Of a stretch of DNA of 64,000 nt, positions 34,693 through 47,327 are shown piece after piece (the stretch's first letter is position 1; each line of letters opens with the position of its first letter). This DNA is from Cryptomeria japonica (taxonomy: Eukaryota > Streptophyta > Pinopsida > Cupressales > Cupressaceae): NCBI RefSeq assembly GCF_030272615.1, contig NC_081414.1:767634153-767698152 (forward strand), read 5' to 3'. Below the pieces are notes generated by a model. The model was not told where the DNA came from, did no database searches, and saw only the letters and a list, made by a program, of their open reading frames with translations. Position numbers and translations under genes: made by a program.

Positions 34693-36652
34693 AAGTATGA
34701 CTTAGTGGCCTATTCTTCTCCTATAAATTTCTCTCTTTCTAAAGACACTTTAATATTCATTATGTTATACATGTTTTTAATCTCACTTATAGTAGAGCAT
34801 TTAACATGTCGTATTCAAATACCTCATTCAATCTATCATGTATTTAAATAACATTAATGGCTATTATGTTGCTCATCATTAAGTGACATTGGTAGCTCAC
34901 TTACTGCGGGCTCATTGTCATTCATGATGGTATAATTTCACATGCAATCATACTTTTGGAAGTAACATAATAGCCTATTTCTATTTCATCTCTTCTCCCT
35001 ATATATTGGGGGCAAGAGTGATTTCAAACATCTCTCCTTCTTGAGATAAAAATTTTCCCTTTGTGAAGTAGTGTCTTCTTTAAGTATTTCTTATTGATTG
35101 TAGAGGTGTATTCATATTTGAATTCCTTCTCTCATATTAGAGAAAGCATCCCTAATGGGGATCTTAAGTACATATCCTTAATTGGGACCTCCTCCTTAGT
35201 GTTGAAATTCTTTTAACATTCATCAATTTATTTTCTTCATTGAGTAGTATCTTTTATAATAAACCCTTCTATTTTGTGAATGTGCATATCCCTGATGAGG
35301 ATCTCTTTCCTTCTTTAGAAGAGTGTTGCTATAAATAATCTGTTTGATGTCATTGGAATCCTCCATTCTTTTCCAATTTTCCTTTATGGAGTTGAATTGT
35401 TTTTTAGATTATATCTCTTGCATTCATTCATTCTAGAAGATGTTAAATTTGTCTAAGATAACTCCTCTCAAAGGTAGATGTCTTTTGAGAAATTATCTCT
35501 TCTCCTCCAAGGATCACCTTTACACTCATAAGCAAGATATCTCTTTTCAACCATCTTATCCTTTCTTGAAGAGTATTCCCTCTCTTGCTTGGATTTATGA
35601 TATTGTTGCATGATGGATATCTTCTTAGTTTTGAAGGTAGATATCCTTGTTCTACTTTCCTTAAGATATCAACATTAAACTATGCTGACATCTTAAGGGG
35701 GGGGGAGGGGAGCACCCGCATTGCTCCTTTTGTACTATATTTCTCTTGCACATTGTATTTCTTATAGAGTGGGTCATTCTCAGAATGAGACGTCACCACT
35801 TTTGTCTTATAGTGTGTCATTCTCAGAACAAGGTGTCACTGCTTTTCTCTTATACATTGGGATATTTTCGGAACCAGAGGGCAACCTCTTAGAGTGAGAT
35901 GTTGCTACTTTATTGATATTTGTACTATACATCTTATACAGGTTGTAGCATACCTGGGCATAGACTCTTATGAGGTGCTTTGAACCTCACATACACATAC
36001 ACATGAGGTTGACTAGAAATACTGATTTTCTCACTTTCCTCCCTTAGATGGATCACTTACTAGTTTTCAATACCCCTTTCTCCATGGATAACCTAGTTTT
36101 AGGGGCGAGATGTCCATGGTTCCTTTTGTTCGCCTTTCTTCTCATAGATTACCAAAGTGTGTATTCATTCTTTCTATCTCTTCTTCCTTCTCTTTACATT
36201 TGTTTCCATTTAATTTTATCATCTAGTGTTAGAGAGATCTCAAATCCTCACACTCTTTGTTGTGTTGGAATTGAGGTTTAGTCCTCTTTCTTACCAAATT
36301 ATTCTCCATTAGTTTTTGATCTTGTATCAAATCTTCTTGTGAGCATTTGTCATCAATTTTCTTTCACAATTCAATGTGGTAAACATGATACCTTGTTTCA
36401 ACTCACTAAATCAGCAAGCCAAAACAAGGGGGGCATATAGCTACCCTTGAATTTTCATCACCTTCCTTAGTAAGAATTTAGGATATTTTTTGATTTTATT
36501 TAACATGTGGTTTTGTAGGGTGTGGTTCCTAACTATGTACTGCAGATACTACTGGGGGCTTCATCCGATAACTTGTGGATATATCTTTTTTCATGAATGC
36601 TTACTTTCCTGTAGTTTAGCTTGCATATGAACATAGCATCATATGACCTCTA
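34693..36652 (+). other. K2 3' non-coding region
   Basis: No credible ORF. A G9 run lies at about 35,698. Between 35,760 and 35,950 are imperfect repeats of the type gtcttatagtgtgtcattc followed by tcagaacaaggtgtc, with short similarity in phrase (cttata...gaacca) to the 10,896 array of the Tat-like element. A segment at 36,540-36,652 (ggggcttcatccgataac) leads to the polypurine tract. Confidence 0.5.
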
Positions 36653-36666
36653 TAGTGGGGGATAAA
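36653..36666 (+). promoter_or_regulatory. K2 polypurine tract
   Basis: agtgggggataaa directly precedes the LTR. M2 has the equivalent aaagtgggggctaca on the minus strand beside its 3' LTR. Confidence 0.85.
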
Positions 36667-38250
36667 TGTAGCGTTGTATATTGTACACCCTTGCTAGGGT
36701 GGTACAAATCCACGCTTAGTTTAGCACTCACTTTAGTGTGTTTGCATCTTGCATTTCAACATCCCTTTAAACATTTAATTAATTAATTAAATTCAATCTA
36801 AAGTCATATTTCATCACTCCCTACATCATAAAATTGGGCCCTTTACCCTAAGTGTGCCCCTTTTTATGTTATTCCTCCAACAAATCATTAAATAATAAAC
36901 CCTAATTATGTCCCATTTTGACCTTTAAGGCCCAATTTCGCATATCAAAACATCTCAAAATCAGCTGTAACTTTGGGATTCACTCTAATATTATCATATC
37001 TAATGACCCTGACAATTTGGTGAAAAGTTGGTTAGACCATGTGCAAGTTGCACATGATCCCCAACATTTTTCCCAAAATTTTGGGAGCATAATTCTATGA
37101 TATTATAATGCTTAACCCCAAGAGATTGGCATGAAATTCAATCTCTAAGTCAGCCTAAAGTTGAAATTAAGATCAAGGGTTTCATACATAAGAGCTCTCT
37201 TTCTTCATTTCAAGGCAACTAAGATCTAAGGAAAAAGTTATTGGAGTGAGCATAAGGAGCCTTCTATGTAGTGAAAGAGAAGATTATGTGGAGTCTTCAA
37301 CAACATTCAACAATATTCAACAAAATTCATAAAGAATTCAACATCAATTAGGAGCCTTGAAGACATTGAATAGTAATAGGAGATCTAGTGGCAAATATCT
37401 CTCCCTTGGGGATTGGTATGATCATTTAGCATATTTGATTTAGAGAATTCTAATTATCATTTTCATTTACATTTACATGCATTTAGGGTTTACTCTCCAA
37501 AGCGTATGGTAGGTTGGTAGCTCTAGTTTCTTATCTTTCTCATTTTAGGGTCTTGCACACACACACAAGATTCCTTCACACACTATTTTATTATACAAAT
37601 TGACTATTTGTGGAGGTGGAAATCACCAAAATAGAGGTTTGACTAAGGAAATAACCTACCCAAACTCTCTCTTTTTAGTTGCAGGTGCGGCAACAGTTAC
37701 CCAGAAGGCTTCTTAGATCAACAAAAGGCACAAGGATAGTCCTAAAGCCTCTAACTTCCACAAATCCACCAGGGAAAGGGGTGTGATGCCCTATTCCCCC
37801 TCAATTTCAGTGATTTTTAATAGGGTGAAGGCTCAGGATCTCATGTTTGCAGTCCTTCTATTGCAACTCTCTGTCAAATCATCAGGGATAGGGGTGTGGC
37901 ACCCTAGTCCTGGTCAGTTTGTCTCATTTTTCAACACAAGTTACACATTGAAATTCCTACCTCTTCTCTTCTTTCAATATTTCAGTATCAAATCTGCAAG
38001 TGTATGCAATTTTAGTTTTTGTACATTTCATTGTTTATCTCCTAGCATAGTTCATCATTACATTCAATTGTGCATATCTTATCTTCATATATAACAAGAG
38101 GAACATAAACACTAAGAGATAATCCTTGGCTCTCTCTTTCTCACAAGAAGTATCCAAAGTGAGCTATCTCCCTAGGCTCTTTTGTATTCCCAATGTGTTG
38201 GCTAAAGTGGGATTAGGTCCTAGTCACACGGTCTCACTTTTTCCCCTCCA
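36667..38250 (+). mobile_element. K2 3' LTR
   Basis: It starts TGTAGCGTTGTATATTG and ends CCCCTCCA. It is 90 bases shorter than the 5' LTR. The 15,105 palindrome recurs at 37,034-37,060 with one mismatch, and the GC-rich gtggcaccct unit recurs at about 37,768 and 37,880. Two bases (ct) separate it from the target copy gaaag. Confidence 0.9.
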
Positions 38251-38252
38251 CT

Positions 38253-39049
38253 GAAAGACATTATTTGGGCTAGACTATTGATGGTAGCTTTGGTAGAAGG
38301 ATCAAAATTTGATATGTTTGATTGAGAAGGAGAGGTAACATTGTTGAATGAAGGAAGGGGTTGAGAATAAGGAGGTATATTGCTATAGGAAGGTAGGGGT
38401 TGAGAATAAGGAGGTAGAACATTATGATAGGTAGGTATGGGAGAGGATTGGGTAAAAAAATGGAAGACTCATGGTAGGGGGAATGAAAGAAGAGGAGCTG
38501 GCCCCTTGACTAAAATTCATAGGTATGACATTTTGTGTAGAGGTAGCCCTGATGTTTGATGTAAATGTGGGAACACTAGCCATATGAGTAGTCAAAGGAA
38601 TGGAATGATTAACTTGATTAGGAAGTTGTGTATAACTTAGGACTTCAGCACAACTCTTCATGGGCATAATTTTAGAATCAACAATATGAGAAATACCATG
38701 CAAGATATCAACACCAAGTTTATCACTTTTAACCATTCTTTTTAATCCTTCAATCAATGTGAGAGCTTCATTTTTCGGGTATTGTTGACTCATCCATTGT
38801 TCAAGATTTTTAAATTGATTGTCAATCTTCTCCAATTGGTCAACATAAATCCTCCACATTATGATAATTATCTAAAGAATGGGGATAAATGAGAACATTC
38901 ATAGGATTGAAAGAACCACCAACATCCTCATTGAAAAAGTCATCCAAATTAGGCTCCATCTCCTCGATAATTAAACCTTGGTAAGCCTTAATTCCACAAC
39001 TTCTTCTCACAAGGATATTATAGGTTGGAATAATAGTAGTAAAACTCAT
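38253..39049 (-). pseudogene. gag: M1 gag, N-terminal part
   Basis: ATG at 39,049 (MSFTTIIPTYNILVRRSCG) leads to EMEPNLDDFFNED and, after a frameshift near 38,850, to the segment QLEKIDNQFKNLEQWMSQQ that aligns with M2 (QLSTLDNQFDSFQQWMSQE). It is cut by K2 at 38,250 and continues at 14,738. Confidence 0.82.
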
Positions 39050-40263
39050 GCACTAAGGGAGGGAAATTGAAAATTTGAAATTTGAAGTTTTAAATTTGAA
39101 AGAAATTCGAATTTTAGAATCTAATAATTGAATAATGCAAAATTGTAGGGAAAATGATGACTGAATTAAATGAAGATAATGATTGAAAGCACAAAGAGCA
39201 ATAATGTAACCTCTTAGGAAATTTAAATTTAAAATTAGGGATTTACTAAAATAACCTCTTAATTTTAAAATTTAAAATGCAAATTATGATGTTGAAACCC
39301 CAACTTTGTTTTTGACCTTAGACCGACCTAGAATCAATAAAATTTGACAAATCTATGGATTTAAACACTAAAATATCACCAAAAAAAGCTCTCAAAATTC
39401 AGGGAGAAAAAGTCGGGACCAAGAGGGTGCCTCTTCGTTTGACCAAATTTTTGCCAAATTTTTTAGGAAGCAAGATATTGTGATTCTATATCAAATTCCA
39501 AAAGGATGTGGAAATCCAAGATGTCTAGATGTGCAAAATCAGACCTTGAAGGTCAAAATAGGACATAATTAGAGTATTTGATGAAATGATTAATTGAAAG
39601 AATAAATTAAAATGGGGTACACTTAGGGTTAAGGGCCCACTTTTATGATGTGGAGTGAGATAAAAGAAGACTTCAGATTTAATTAAATTAATTAATTAAA
39701 TGCTTGAAGGGAAATTGAAAAATTGGAAAATGAACAAGATTAATTTAAATTTAAAAATTAAGGTTTGTTGTATTAACCACTTAATTTTAAAATTAAAATT
39801 TGTTCCAAGCTTGTAATTTTGAATTTGTATTGAAATTAAAAACCAAATGTGAAGACAGAAATTCACAATTTAAACAACCCACAAGCTTAATTGAAAATTA
39901 GGATTTTTGAAATCAACTACTTAATTTTAAAATTTAAATGTAAATTTATTTTTTAATTTTTTGATAGGTAATGGGCCAAAGCCGAAAAGGTGTACATGTA
40001 CCCTTTGTGGTATTTGAACTTGTGACATCTCTTTCAAGAGAACAAGTTCTCCACCACTAGGCCAACTTAGGCTGTAGAAATTTAAATGTAAATTTGACTT
40101 GCAAGTGAAAATTTAAATTTTGAAATTGACTAACATTTAGATTTGAAACAATTAACCAAAATTATGCAATTCACAAGATTAATTTGGAAAGTGAAAATCA
40201 TACACACTCGGATCTAAAAATAAAAATAAAAATTAAAGGTGTAAGGAGTTGGGTTCACCAAAA
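39050..40263 (-). other. M1 5' leader, homologous to K2 LTR, with SINE insertion
   Basis: No ORF of note. On the minus strand 39,720-39,400 reads like K2 LTR 14,850-15,150 (for example taaccctaagtgtacccc against taccctaagtgttcccc). It contains the arm pair aagagg-gtg-cctctt at 39,421-39,435. Confidence 0.6.
39948..40077 (-). mobile_element. tRNA-derived SINE with 18 bp target duplication
   Basis: On the minus strand a pol III A box TGGCCTAGTGG (40,064-40,054) and B box GTTCAAATACC (40,019-40,009) are 34 bases apart, as in tRNA-derived SINEs. The body ends in an A-rich tail. The 18-base sequence aaatttaaatgtaaattt occurs at both sides (39,930-39,947 and 40,078-40,095), a textbook target-site duplication. 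Confidence 0.9.
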
Positions 40264-41432
40264 TCTAAAGGGGAAAAAAATTGATTTGGCAATTTGCAAC
40301 ATAGAAGGAAAAATCACCAAATCATTTTTTTCTTTGATGGGGGATGTTCCTTTATATTCAAAAGAGGGGAAAAACCACTAGATTTAATCATAAATTAGAT
40401 AAGGACTGAATACTAAGTAGATTGATATATTATGATGTGTATTTCCCTCTTTTGTAAGTTGAAAAGTTGATTTAGGGTAAAATGCTGAAATTGAAGACAA
40501 AATTGAGAAAATACTGAGCTATGAATGTGGGATTTAGTTGTGCACCTGGATTTGAGAAATATGAGTTGATTCTAATCTACCCTATGAAAATGCCCCCAAA
40601 AAGCAAGGACCGTGGCATTGCCTCTTGGTCCTCTGAATTTTCCATGCATCAAAAAGGGTTGTTCCATCTCTATGTTTGAAGCTTATTTCCAGATGTACAG
40701 TTGTGCACCTATTTCCTACACATAGAAAGAAGGGAAAATAGGCTGGGAATAAGGGCTTGCCTTTGGTAAAACCCTAGTTTTGGAATTAACCATGAAATTG
40801 AGATAAATGCAATTGAAATGACTGAAACAAAAGGTTCTTATTTTGAGGGAGATGTTGAATTATAATTAAAATTGAAATGATTATACCTCATGAATTTTTA
40901 CTTGCCTCCACATGGAATTAGGTTTTTATTAAATAGAATGAAGATCTCCACTTCAATGCTTGATCCTTGGCTTTATTTCTGCTCCAAGGCTTGAAGGAAG
41001 ACTGAAAATGCTCAATTTCTTTTGAATGCTTGATTTCTTGATTGCTTGAGTGCTTGATTGATGCTTGATCTCTTGTGTATTCATGTGGATGTTCAAATGA
41101 GAGGGGAAATAATCTTTATATACTTGTATGTTGGATTAATTGGCTAATTTTTTGACATGAGCTGACATTGAGAAAGAAATCTCGCTTAAATTTGAAACGG
41201 GGAAAAGGGTTTAAAGAGGGCCCAAAATGAGGGGGACCAGGGCATAGTGCCCTTGTCTTATCCTATTTTGGGGATATGATTAAGTGCAAAACAAGCAAAA
41301 AGTGAAATTTTTTGGCATTTGTGATGTGTATGAGCATAATTAGGTCTTCAATCAGGCCAAGGGGTGCAAACACTAAGGAAAAGATACAAATGCGATAAAA
41401 AATTGCAAGGGGTGCAAATTTAGGATGCTACA

Positions 41433-42847
41433 AGGATAATTTAATTCTATATTAAAGTTCCCTTTTTTATAAACTTGGCTATATTTTAAAATAGCCATAA
41501 TAGAATTGACCAATTCTTTGCACAAAAGGACCTTACGTTGCAAGAATATAAGAATTATATATTCATATATTTATATATGAGTCTATGAGAGCACATATAT
41601 GAATGAATATATGTACTCTCATATACATGTATTCAATTCACATATGATATGACTTAGAGTTGTGAAACCCTAAAACCTCTATATAGACCAATTAGGGTTA
41701 ACGGACACAACATGCAAACAAAAAATATGATCAAGAGATTACTTGGCTCACTTACGATTAGGGTTTCTAGATGGCATACGTTCTCTTTCATTACCTCCAA
41801 CCTTATGATACTTCTCCTCCCTTCTCAGAGGATGACAAACTCCTACACACACTTAGCCAGTTCAAATATTTAGCCTGAAATATTGTCATAACTTTGACAT
41901 TTCAAAAATATTATTAACAAAAATAAAAACATCTTAAATATTATCATGTTAAATATCAAAACATCCATTTAATAGTTGTAAGTTATCATTTCATTGTACT
42001 GGGCACAAATACCATCTAGGGCATCATCACTCAGTTATAACATAAACATCTAGGGCACGATTGACATCACATAAAGATTGCATAAAGCAATTAGGGCACA
42101 AACAACATGGAAAAAATGCAACATAAAAATAACTTGGGCACAAATGGGATGTAACATCTATCTCTAGAGGTCAAATTTGATCTCTCAACATCATATTCTC
42201 CTATTATATCTCCACTCAGTGACAATACACCAAAACTTTCAAGATTATATCCTCTTGAAATACCTGATTGCTCGGCTATAAATATCACTTTGCCACTAAC
42301 CTTGGTTTCTTCAAAACCCTCATGATTACCTTTCCTACTTTTTGCCACAACCGCGACCACTTATCGAGAACTCCTTTGCAGAGGTCTTGTGTTCGAATCC
42401 ATGGAGAAAATTAACACAACTATTATGGTTCCCTAGGACTGTATAGATGTCCGATGACCAACTTTCATGCTCACAACATCCTTATGTCATTATCTCTTTG
42501 CCATATTCATGTGCAAGAAATTGATGATATAAAGCCTTATACATGCCTTCATGGCATCTAATAAGTGAACAAAATCTACCACATCATTTTTGGCATCTGG
42601 TCCATGTCATTATAAAGTTCCAATATACAAAGGAATTAATCAATAATTGAATCAACAACATCATCTAAATGATCCAAGATAATATTTTGAGTAGCCAAAA
42701 TTCCACACAAAAGTGGATCTAAAGTAGGATGAATAGCTCCCACTTCAACGTGACTCTTTATTACATAAAAAATCCAGTTTTGGGATTCAACATCCAATTA
42801 TCTTCCATATCTACTCTTCTAGACTTTAATTAAGCTCTAATACCAAT
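41433..42847 (-). mobile_element. Decayed minus-strand Copia-type relic
   Basis: At 42,834-42,845 gctctaatacca is the reverse of a slightly changed initiator-tRNA-Met primer site, with an LTR-like TGTTAATTAA starting at 42,848. The interior to its left is riddled with stops; a short stretch on the minus strand starting MEDNWMLNPKTGFF may be a gag relic. A tRNA-like B box (gtgttcgaatcc, about 42,390) hints at a SINE fragment. Confidence 0.4.
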
Positions 42848-43121
42848 TGTTAATTAAATAAGAGGAGATAAATGAAAAATAAAAACAAAATCAGAGATTC
42901 AAAAGAACAAATAAGACATTACACCAGTTTATAGTGGTTTACCATAAAGGCTACATCTACTTTCAAGCAAGGAAGTGTCTTATTCATAGTATTCAGATAC
43001 ACGTTACATAATTTACACTCATTCTTATATCCAAAAGATTAACTCTTCAAATATGAAGAGACACATGAAGAAGTGGAAATGAAAATGATTGTAGGACTTA
43101 ACATCCTCAACATGTTTGACA
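42848..43121 (-). mobile_element. LTR fragment of the Copia-type relic
   Basis: Begins TGTTAATTAAATAAG next to the primer site and contains a ccagtttatagtggtttacc segment like that of other Copia LTRs here. It ends where C2-family LTR sequence begins. Confidence 0.4.
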
Positions 43122-43940
43122 TTGTAAGGAAGTTAAGTAGCGAAACAACTTGCTACACTAACCTTGAAAGGAGGGTAATGCAAAAATTTTTACAGATCAT
43201 TACAAGAATTACAAAAACTTAACAAAAATAAAAATAATATCATACATACCACAACATAGTGATTTACATGGGGAAAACCCTTTCGAGAGAAAAAACCCAC
43301 ACTCCAAAAGCAACTCAATATATTATTCAGTAATCAAAATCAGATTACAATATAATTGTATAGAAAGTTCTTCACAAGAGCCCCACTAACCAAAGATTCA
43401 TAGGTAACTCAATAACGATAAGAATCTTACACATAATCTCTATCTCACACACCTCATATATAGGAGATACAATACAAGAAATCGTCAAATGGTATTACAA
43501 AACCATGGGCTAAAACCACCTAACAAAGTAGAGTCGACCTTATCTTCAATCTAGATGCCCTATGAAATTTCAAAACACACACCAACATGTGTTACTCCCT
43601 TTTACAACTCATTTATGTGTTCGATGCATTTTATATTTCCTATTTCAGGAGTGCAAACTTCCAGATCCCATAACTTGTGAATCAGGTGTCTGATTGATGA
43701 ACTGTTTGAAGCGTCGAAAAGCTCATGAAGTTCTCTATCACCTTGTTACCACTATGTCAATTACACCCACTTTTTAGGGAATTTTGAAGCCTCTAAATTC
43801 CTCAAAATTAAAATTAAATCTTTCATCGCACCTACAAAAATAGAAACTTTAATATCTTCAAGCTAGTTAAGATCTTGCAATGAAAATTTGTTGGCATGCT
43901 TATCGAGCCAATCCGAAGCTTTGGGGAGAATTTTGCACAT
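43122..43940 (-). mobile_element. C2-family LTR fragment
   Basis: Matches C2 LTRs (54,267-55,162 and 60,239-60,852) along its length, with shared blocks such as gctacactaaccttgaaagg, tttacatggggaaaaccc and gtgtctgattgatgaactg. The last ~220 bases of the full LTR are only partly present, so it is truncated at about 43,940. Confidence 0.85.
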
Positions 43941-44397
43941 ACCTAGAATGACCCATGCATAACCTTTTGGATTAAAATTTATATAATTTTTTCAATGTCA
44001 CATCCATAAAAGTATAGATTTCCATCTATTAAATTTAATCAAGTTCCTACTAAATATAAATTTTTTGAGGAACACGGTTCATTAAATGACCCATCTTCAT
44101 TTCATTCAGGTAAAGGGATGAATTTGTTTTGATTAGAAGTTATTATTATTTTTTTGCCTTAGTTGATCAATATTATGCTACTATTGATTTTGGCACTTGG
44201 GGAATAGTATTGTTGAGACCTCCATACATCATTAATCTCATCACTTGTACATGATTTCATTTTGCATTCTCCCTTTTTGAGAAGGGTTTTTTCCCTACTA
44301 GTTTTTATCCTTTTCTCCATTTTTGAGTGATCATTTATATTTGGTTATCCAAAATAACCTAGTTTCTAGGATCCATAATCATATTTCATCTCCTATC
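43941..44397 (+). other. 3' non-coding remnant of a plus-strand Copia element
   Basis: No ORF. The string ttttgagaagggttttttccctactag is typical of Copia 3' regions. It continues after M2 at 53,237, 44 bases before an LTR. M2 target copies are ctatc (44,393-44,397) and gtatc (53,232-53,236). Confidence 0.5.
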
Positions 44398-45622
44398 TGT
44401 AATGGTAGGAAAATGGTGAGTGATAGATCAAGAGGAGAACTACCTTTTCCCTCAAAGAGAGATGAGAGTTTCAATATTAATTATCCTTTCACAATTACAT
44501 TAAGAAGAAGGGGATGAGATAATTCACTAGATTCAATCTCTCCACACAAAGATGGTAGATTGAATTCTAAATAAAGTGAGAATGTTAGGATGATCCCCCT
44601 TTTCCTTGTTTGATTTGGAAAGGAAATTGATTGAATTATATAGTGCAAAAGTGACAAAGAACTAATTATAACTTGAGATCAGAATATAATATGAAGTTGT
44701 GCACCTAGATCTAGCAGTAAAATATCAAGATGAAGTCGCCCTGTGAATTTGATGAAAATTATTTTGGACCATGGCGGGAATGTATACGTTCCTCCCAAAA
44801 ATCTGCGGAACGAAAAGGGTTTTTCAACCCTTGCAAATGGAGCCCAAATATGAAAGTACAATTGCACACCTGCAACCTACACATAGAAAAGAGAGGAAAA
44901 TAGGTTGGGATTGGGGGTTTTCCTTTAGGTCAAACCCCAATTTTGGAATTAACAAAGTAATGAAAGAAAGTACTTTCAAGCAGATGTAAATGAAAGACTT
45001 AATTATAAATCACCTCAAGGGAGGTTGTAGTAGCAATGTTGATCGAAATGCTTGTGTAGAATTGTATGTTGAAATGAATCTCCTCTTTAATGGTTGAATC
45101 CTTGACTTGAATGCAACACCTAGCCTTAAAGGGAGACTTGATAATTCTCAATGCTGGAAAATATTGATTGAATATTCTTGAATGCTTGATTGCTTGTGAA
45201 ATAATCACTTATCCCACTTATGCAAATGAGGGAATGAATTCCCCTTAAATACATGTTTGGTGGATTTGAATTTCATCACGGGCCAACATTTGGGGAGTTT
45301 CCCTCCCAAGGCACAACCCACAATGCATACTCTAGGAAGGGTCCTGCCCTAAAATAGGACAGGGACAAGGGAGCCACGCCCCTATCCTGGGAGGACAATG
45401 GTGACATGCCCCTATCCAACAGGGGATAGTGGAACCACACCCCTGTCCTACCCCTTTCTCCAAGGCAGAATGCGGATGGGGTGATGCAAAGGACAAGGAA
45501 GAAGATGTTTTTGCAAGCTGAGCACTCTCCTATCTCCGATCAGGCTAGAGGATTGGAGTTTGCATGCGTGAGGACCCTAATGCAGTAAAAAATTGCTAGG
45601 GTCACAATTTTATGACATTACA
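44398..45622 (-). mobile_element. M2 3' LTR
   Basis: Minus-sense start TGTAATGTCATAAAATTG. At 45,353-45,450 three GC-rich units (plus sense gccacgcccctatcct, gacatgcccctatcca, accacacccctgtcct) match units in K2 LTRs. A ggacc...gttcc arm pair begins at 44,766. Confidence 0.9.
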
Positions 45623-46340
45623 TGTAGCCCCCACTTTAGCGAGAGTATAAGCGTATGCCAATATTGTCGGTAAAGTACAAGGAAACAAGATTAAAAGACT
45701 TTTACCATGTCAAGGAGGCAAGATGCGCCAATCCCCTAGTGGAATTAGGATCTTACAACTTTGATTGACAAAGTAAAAGGGAAGATCAAGAAGGGGAGAA
45801 CCATGACTGCAAATAAAAAAGTTCCCTTCACCATGAGCCATGAAAGCAAGGATATAAAAGATTACAAAGCAAAACAAACTTCACTAAGTAATTCTAAGTA
45901 TCACAAGAAATAAAATATGAGTGGTGTGTATGCTCCCATGTTGAAGTGATTGCACACACCTTATTGGGAGTGATTTATTTAAGGTAGGATACACCCAAGA
46001 GAGACGAGAGAAAGAGAGCATGTTATCGCAAGGATTTAGCCCCCAATCAAGGTATAAACCTAAGGATAATGAACACAAAACATGAGGTAGTGTTGTTTTC
46101 CTCGGGGTCAGTATGATGTATGATAACTAATGTATTTCATGTATGTATATTCATATAATAATCTTCATTCCCCAAAGAAGGACACTACCTTAGATGAAAG
46201 GGAAGAGAGGATATCTTTTGAGTCAACATGAAAGAGACCAAGAAAAGATTTCAATGCTTTGCATCATCCCCAAGTAGACATTAAGGGAACAAGAGAAGAA
46301 CAAGGATACACATAGAATAATGGTCACAAAAGAGAAAGAA

Positions 46341-46341
<1 letters not shown>

Positions 46342-46379
<38 letters not shown>
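46342..46379. repeat. (GA)19 microsatellite
   Basis: An uninterrupted GA run in the 3' non-coding part of M2. The surrounding 45,623-46,680 has no credible ORF. Confidence 0.95.
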
Positions 46380-46380
<1 letters not shown>

Positions 46381-46682
46381 AAAGATCTACAACACTAATA
46401 TTGCTACTCTAGCATGACATTCGCCTCCTGATCTTGTTGATCACTATTTTAGGAAGGTGAGAAACATGCCAAAGGAGCAATATCGAGCACAATAGATGGA
46501 GCTATCAAAAGATCAAAACAAGGACTATGCTCATGTTGTAAGTCACTTTGTTCGATTCTAGGAGCTAGGATTAGGGTTTGTGAAAAATCAAATGATAAAT
46601 GTTTGTCTACATCAGCATACTCATACTCACTATCAGAAGCATTAGAAGTTGTATTACCATTATGAATAACATTTTCACCCGT

Positions 46683-47327
46683 TTATTCATCAAAGTTTAA
46701 TGCAAGAGGAGGAAGAACATGAATAGGAGTAGAACCATCACATGTTTTATGAAACTTATGGTTTGGAGATGTTGTTTTAACATCTTGCTGAGGAGAAAAG
46801 GAAATCATGTCAATTGTTAGAGTCTGAGGAGATTGAGTATTTTGAGGGATAGCTTCATGAGCTCGAACACGACATCTTTGTCGGTGTTCTCTCACACAAC
46901 AATTTCGTCGAGTCTTAGTGGAAGTCTGAGAAGGAGGAGGAACACTTGGAAAAGTAGGAACGTTTCTCTCCTTGATAGTGGAAGGTTTAGGTTGAGGTCT
47001 TTTTGGTTGAACAATAGGAGAAGAAGACCTTTTCTCTCAATAAGAGGAAGGAGGTGGAACTATGCCATAGAAATGAGGAGTATTAGGTGTAGGAATGAGA
47101 CCGGGTCCATCATGAGGAGGAAGTATAGGTCTAACCTTAGGAGGAATATTGTTGTTCTCCTTAAGAGAAGGCAAAGTCACATCCATAGGAGTAGGTGGAC
47201 AATTTTCCTTAGGATGGAGATTAGTTCTATCTAAGAGGGGAAGAACCTCATCTTGAAGAATAATAAGAATGCCAAGTGTTGGTGATCTAGGTTGACTTAA
47301 GGATAAGATCTTATCATTCTTCCAGTT
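46683..47327 (-). pseudogene. M2 C-terminal Pro-rich extension
   Basis: In frame with the protease-like domain after the stop at 47,328 (M1 has Gln here, SYQKWKN). Proline-rich sequence leads to a Cys/Arg cluster RRNCCVREHRQRCRVRAHE and ends NFDE at 46,683. A TGA at about 47,038 interrupts it. The extension occupies the place where RT starts in autonomous elements. Confidence 0.6.

Larger units (their letters stand above)
14739..38250 (+). mobile_element. K2: non-autonomous gypsy-type LTR element with two nested insertions
   Basis: Two LTRs (14,739-16,412 and 36,667-38,250) share TG...CA ends and are clearly homologous but diverged. A primer site follows the first and a polypurine tract precedes the second. 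Removing nested K and N leaves about 8.7 kb encoding a repeat-domain protein, protease and G-patch-like region, but no capsid, RT, RNase H or integrase. It would need proteins in trans. It sits in M1 gag. Confidence 0.88.
38253..41432 (-). mobile_element. M1, right segment: gag N-terminus, leader and 5' LTR
   Basis: Read on the minus strand: LTR 41,432-40,264, primer site 40,260-40,241, leader, then gag start at 39,049. The LTR starts TGTAGCATCC; its far end reads GA instead of the usual CA. TATATAAAG at 41,122-41,114 (minus) is a plausible TATA box. Confidence 0.82.

Noticed and set aside
35690-35712. G9 run as a polypurine tract or G-quadruplex
   Set aside because: No LTR follows within 900 bases, and a single long run does not make a clear quadruplex pattern.
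41570-41640. AT-rich dyad symmetry (catatatttatatatgag...ctctcatatac) as replication origin or MITE
   Set aside because: Imperfect, no target duplication or terminal repeats found; likely simple-sequence drift.
42352-42410. tRNA gene (B box gtgttcgaatcc)
   Set aside because: No cloverleaf or convincing A box; at most a SINE fragment.
46833-47234. 133-codon plus-strand ORF rich in Arg
   Set aside because: It is the antisense shadow of the Pro-rich M2 extension.
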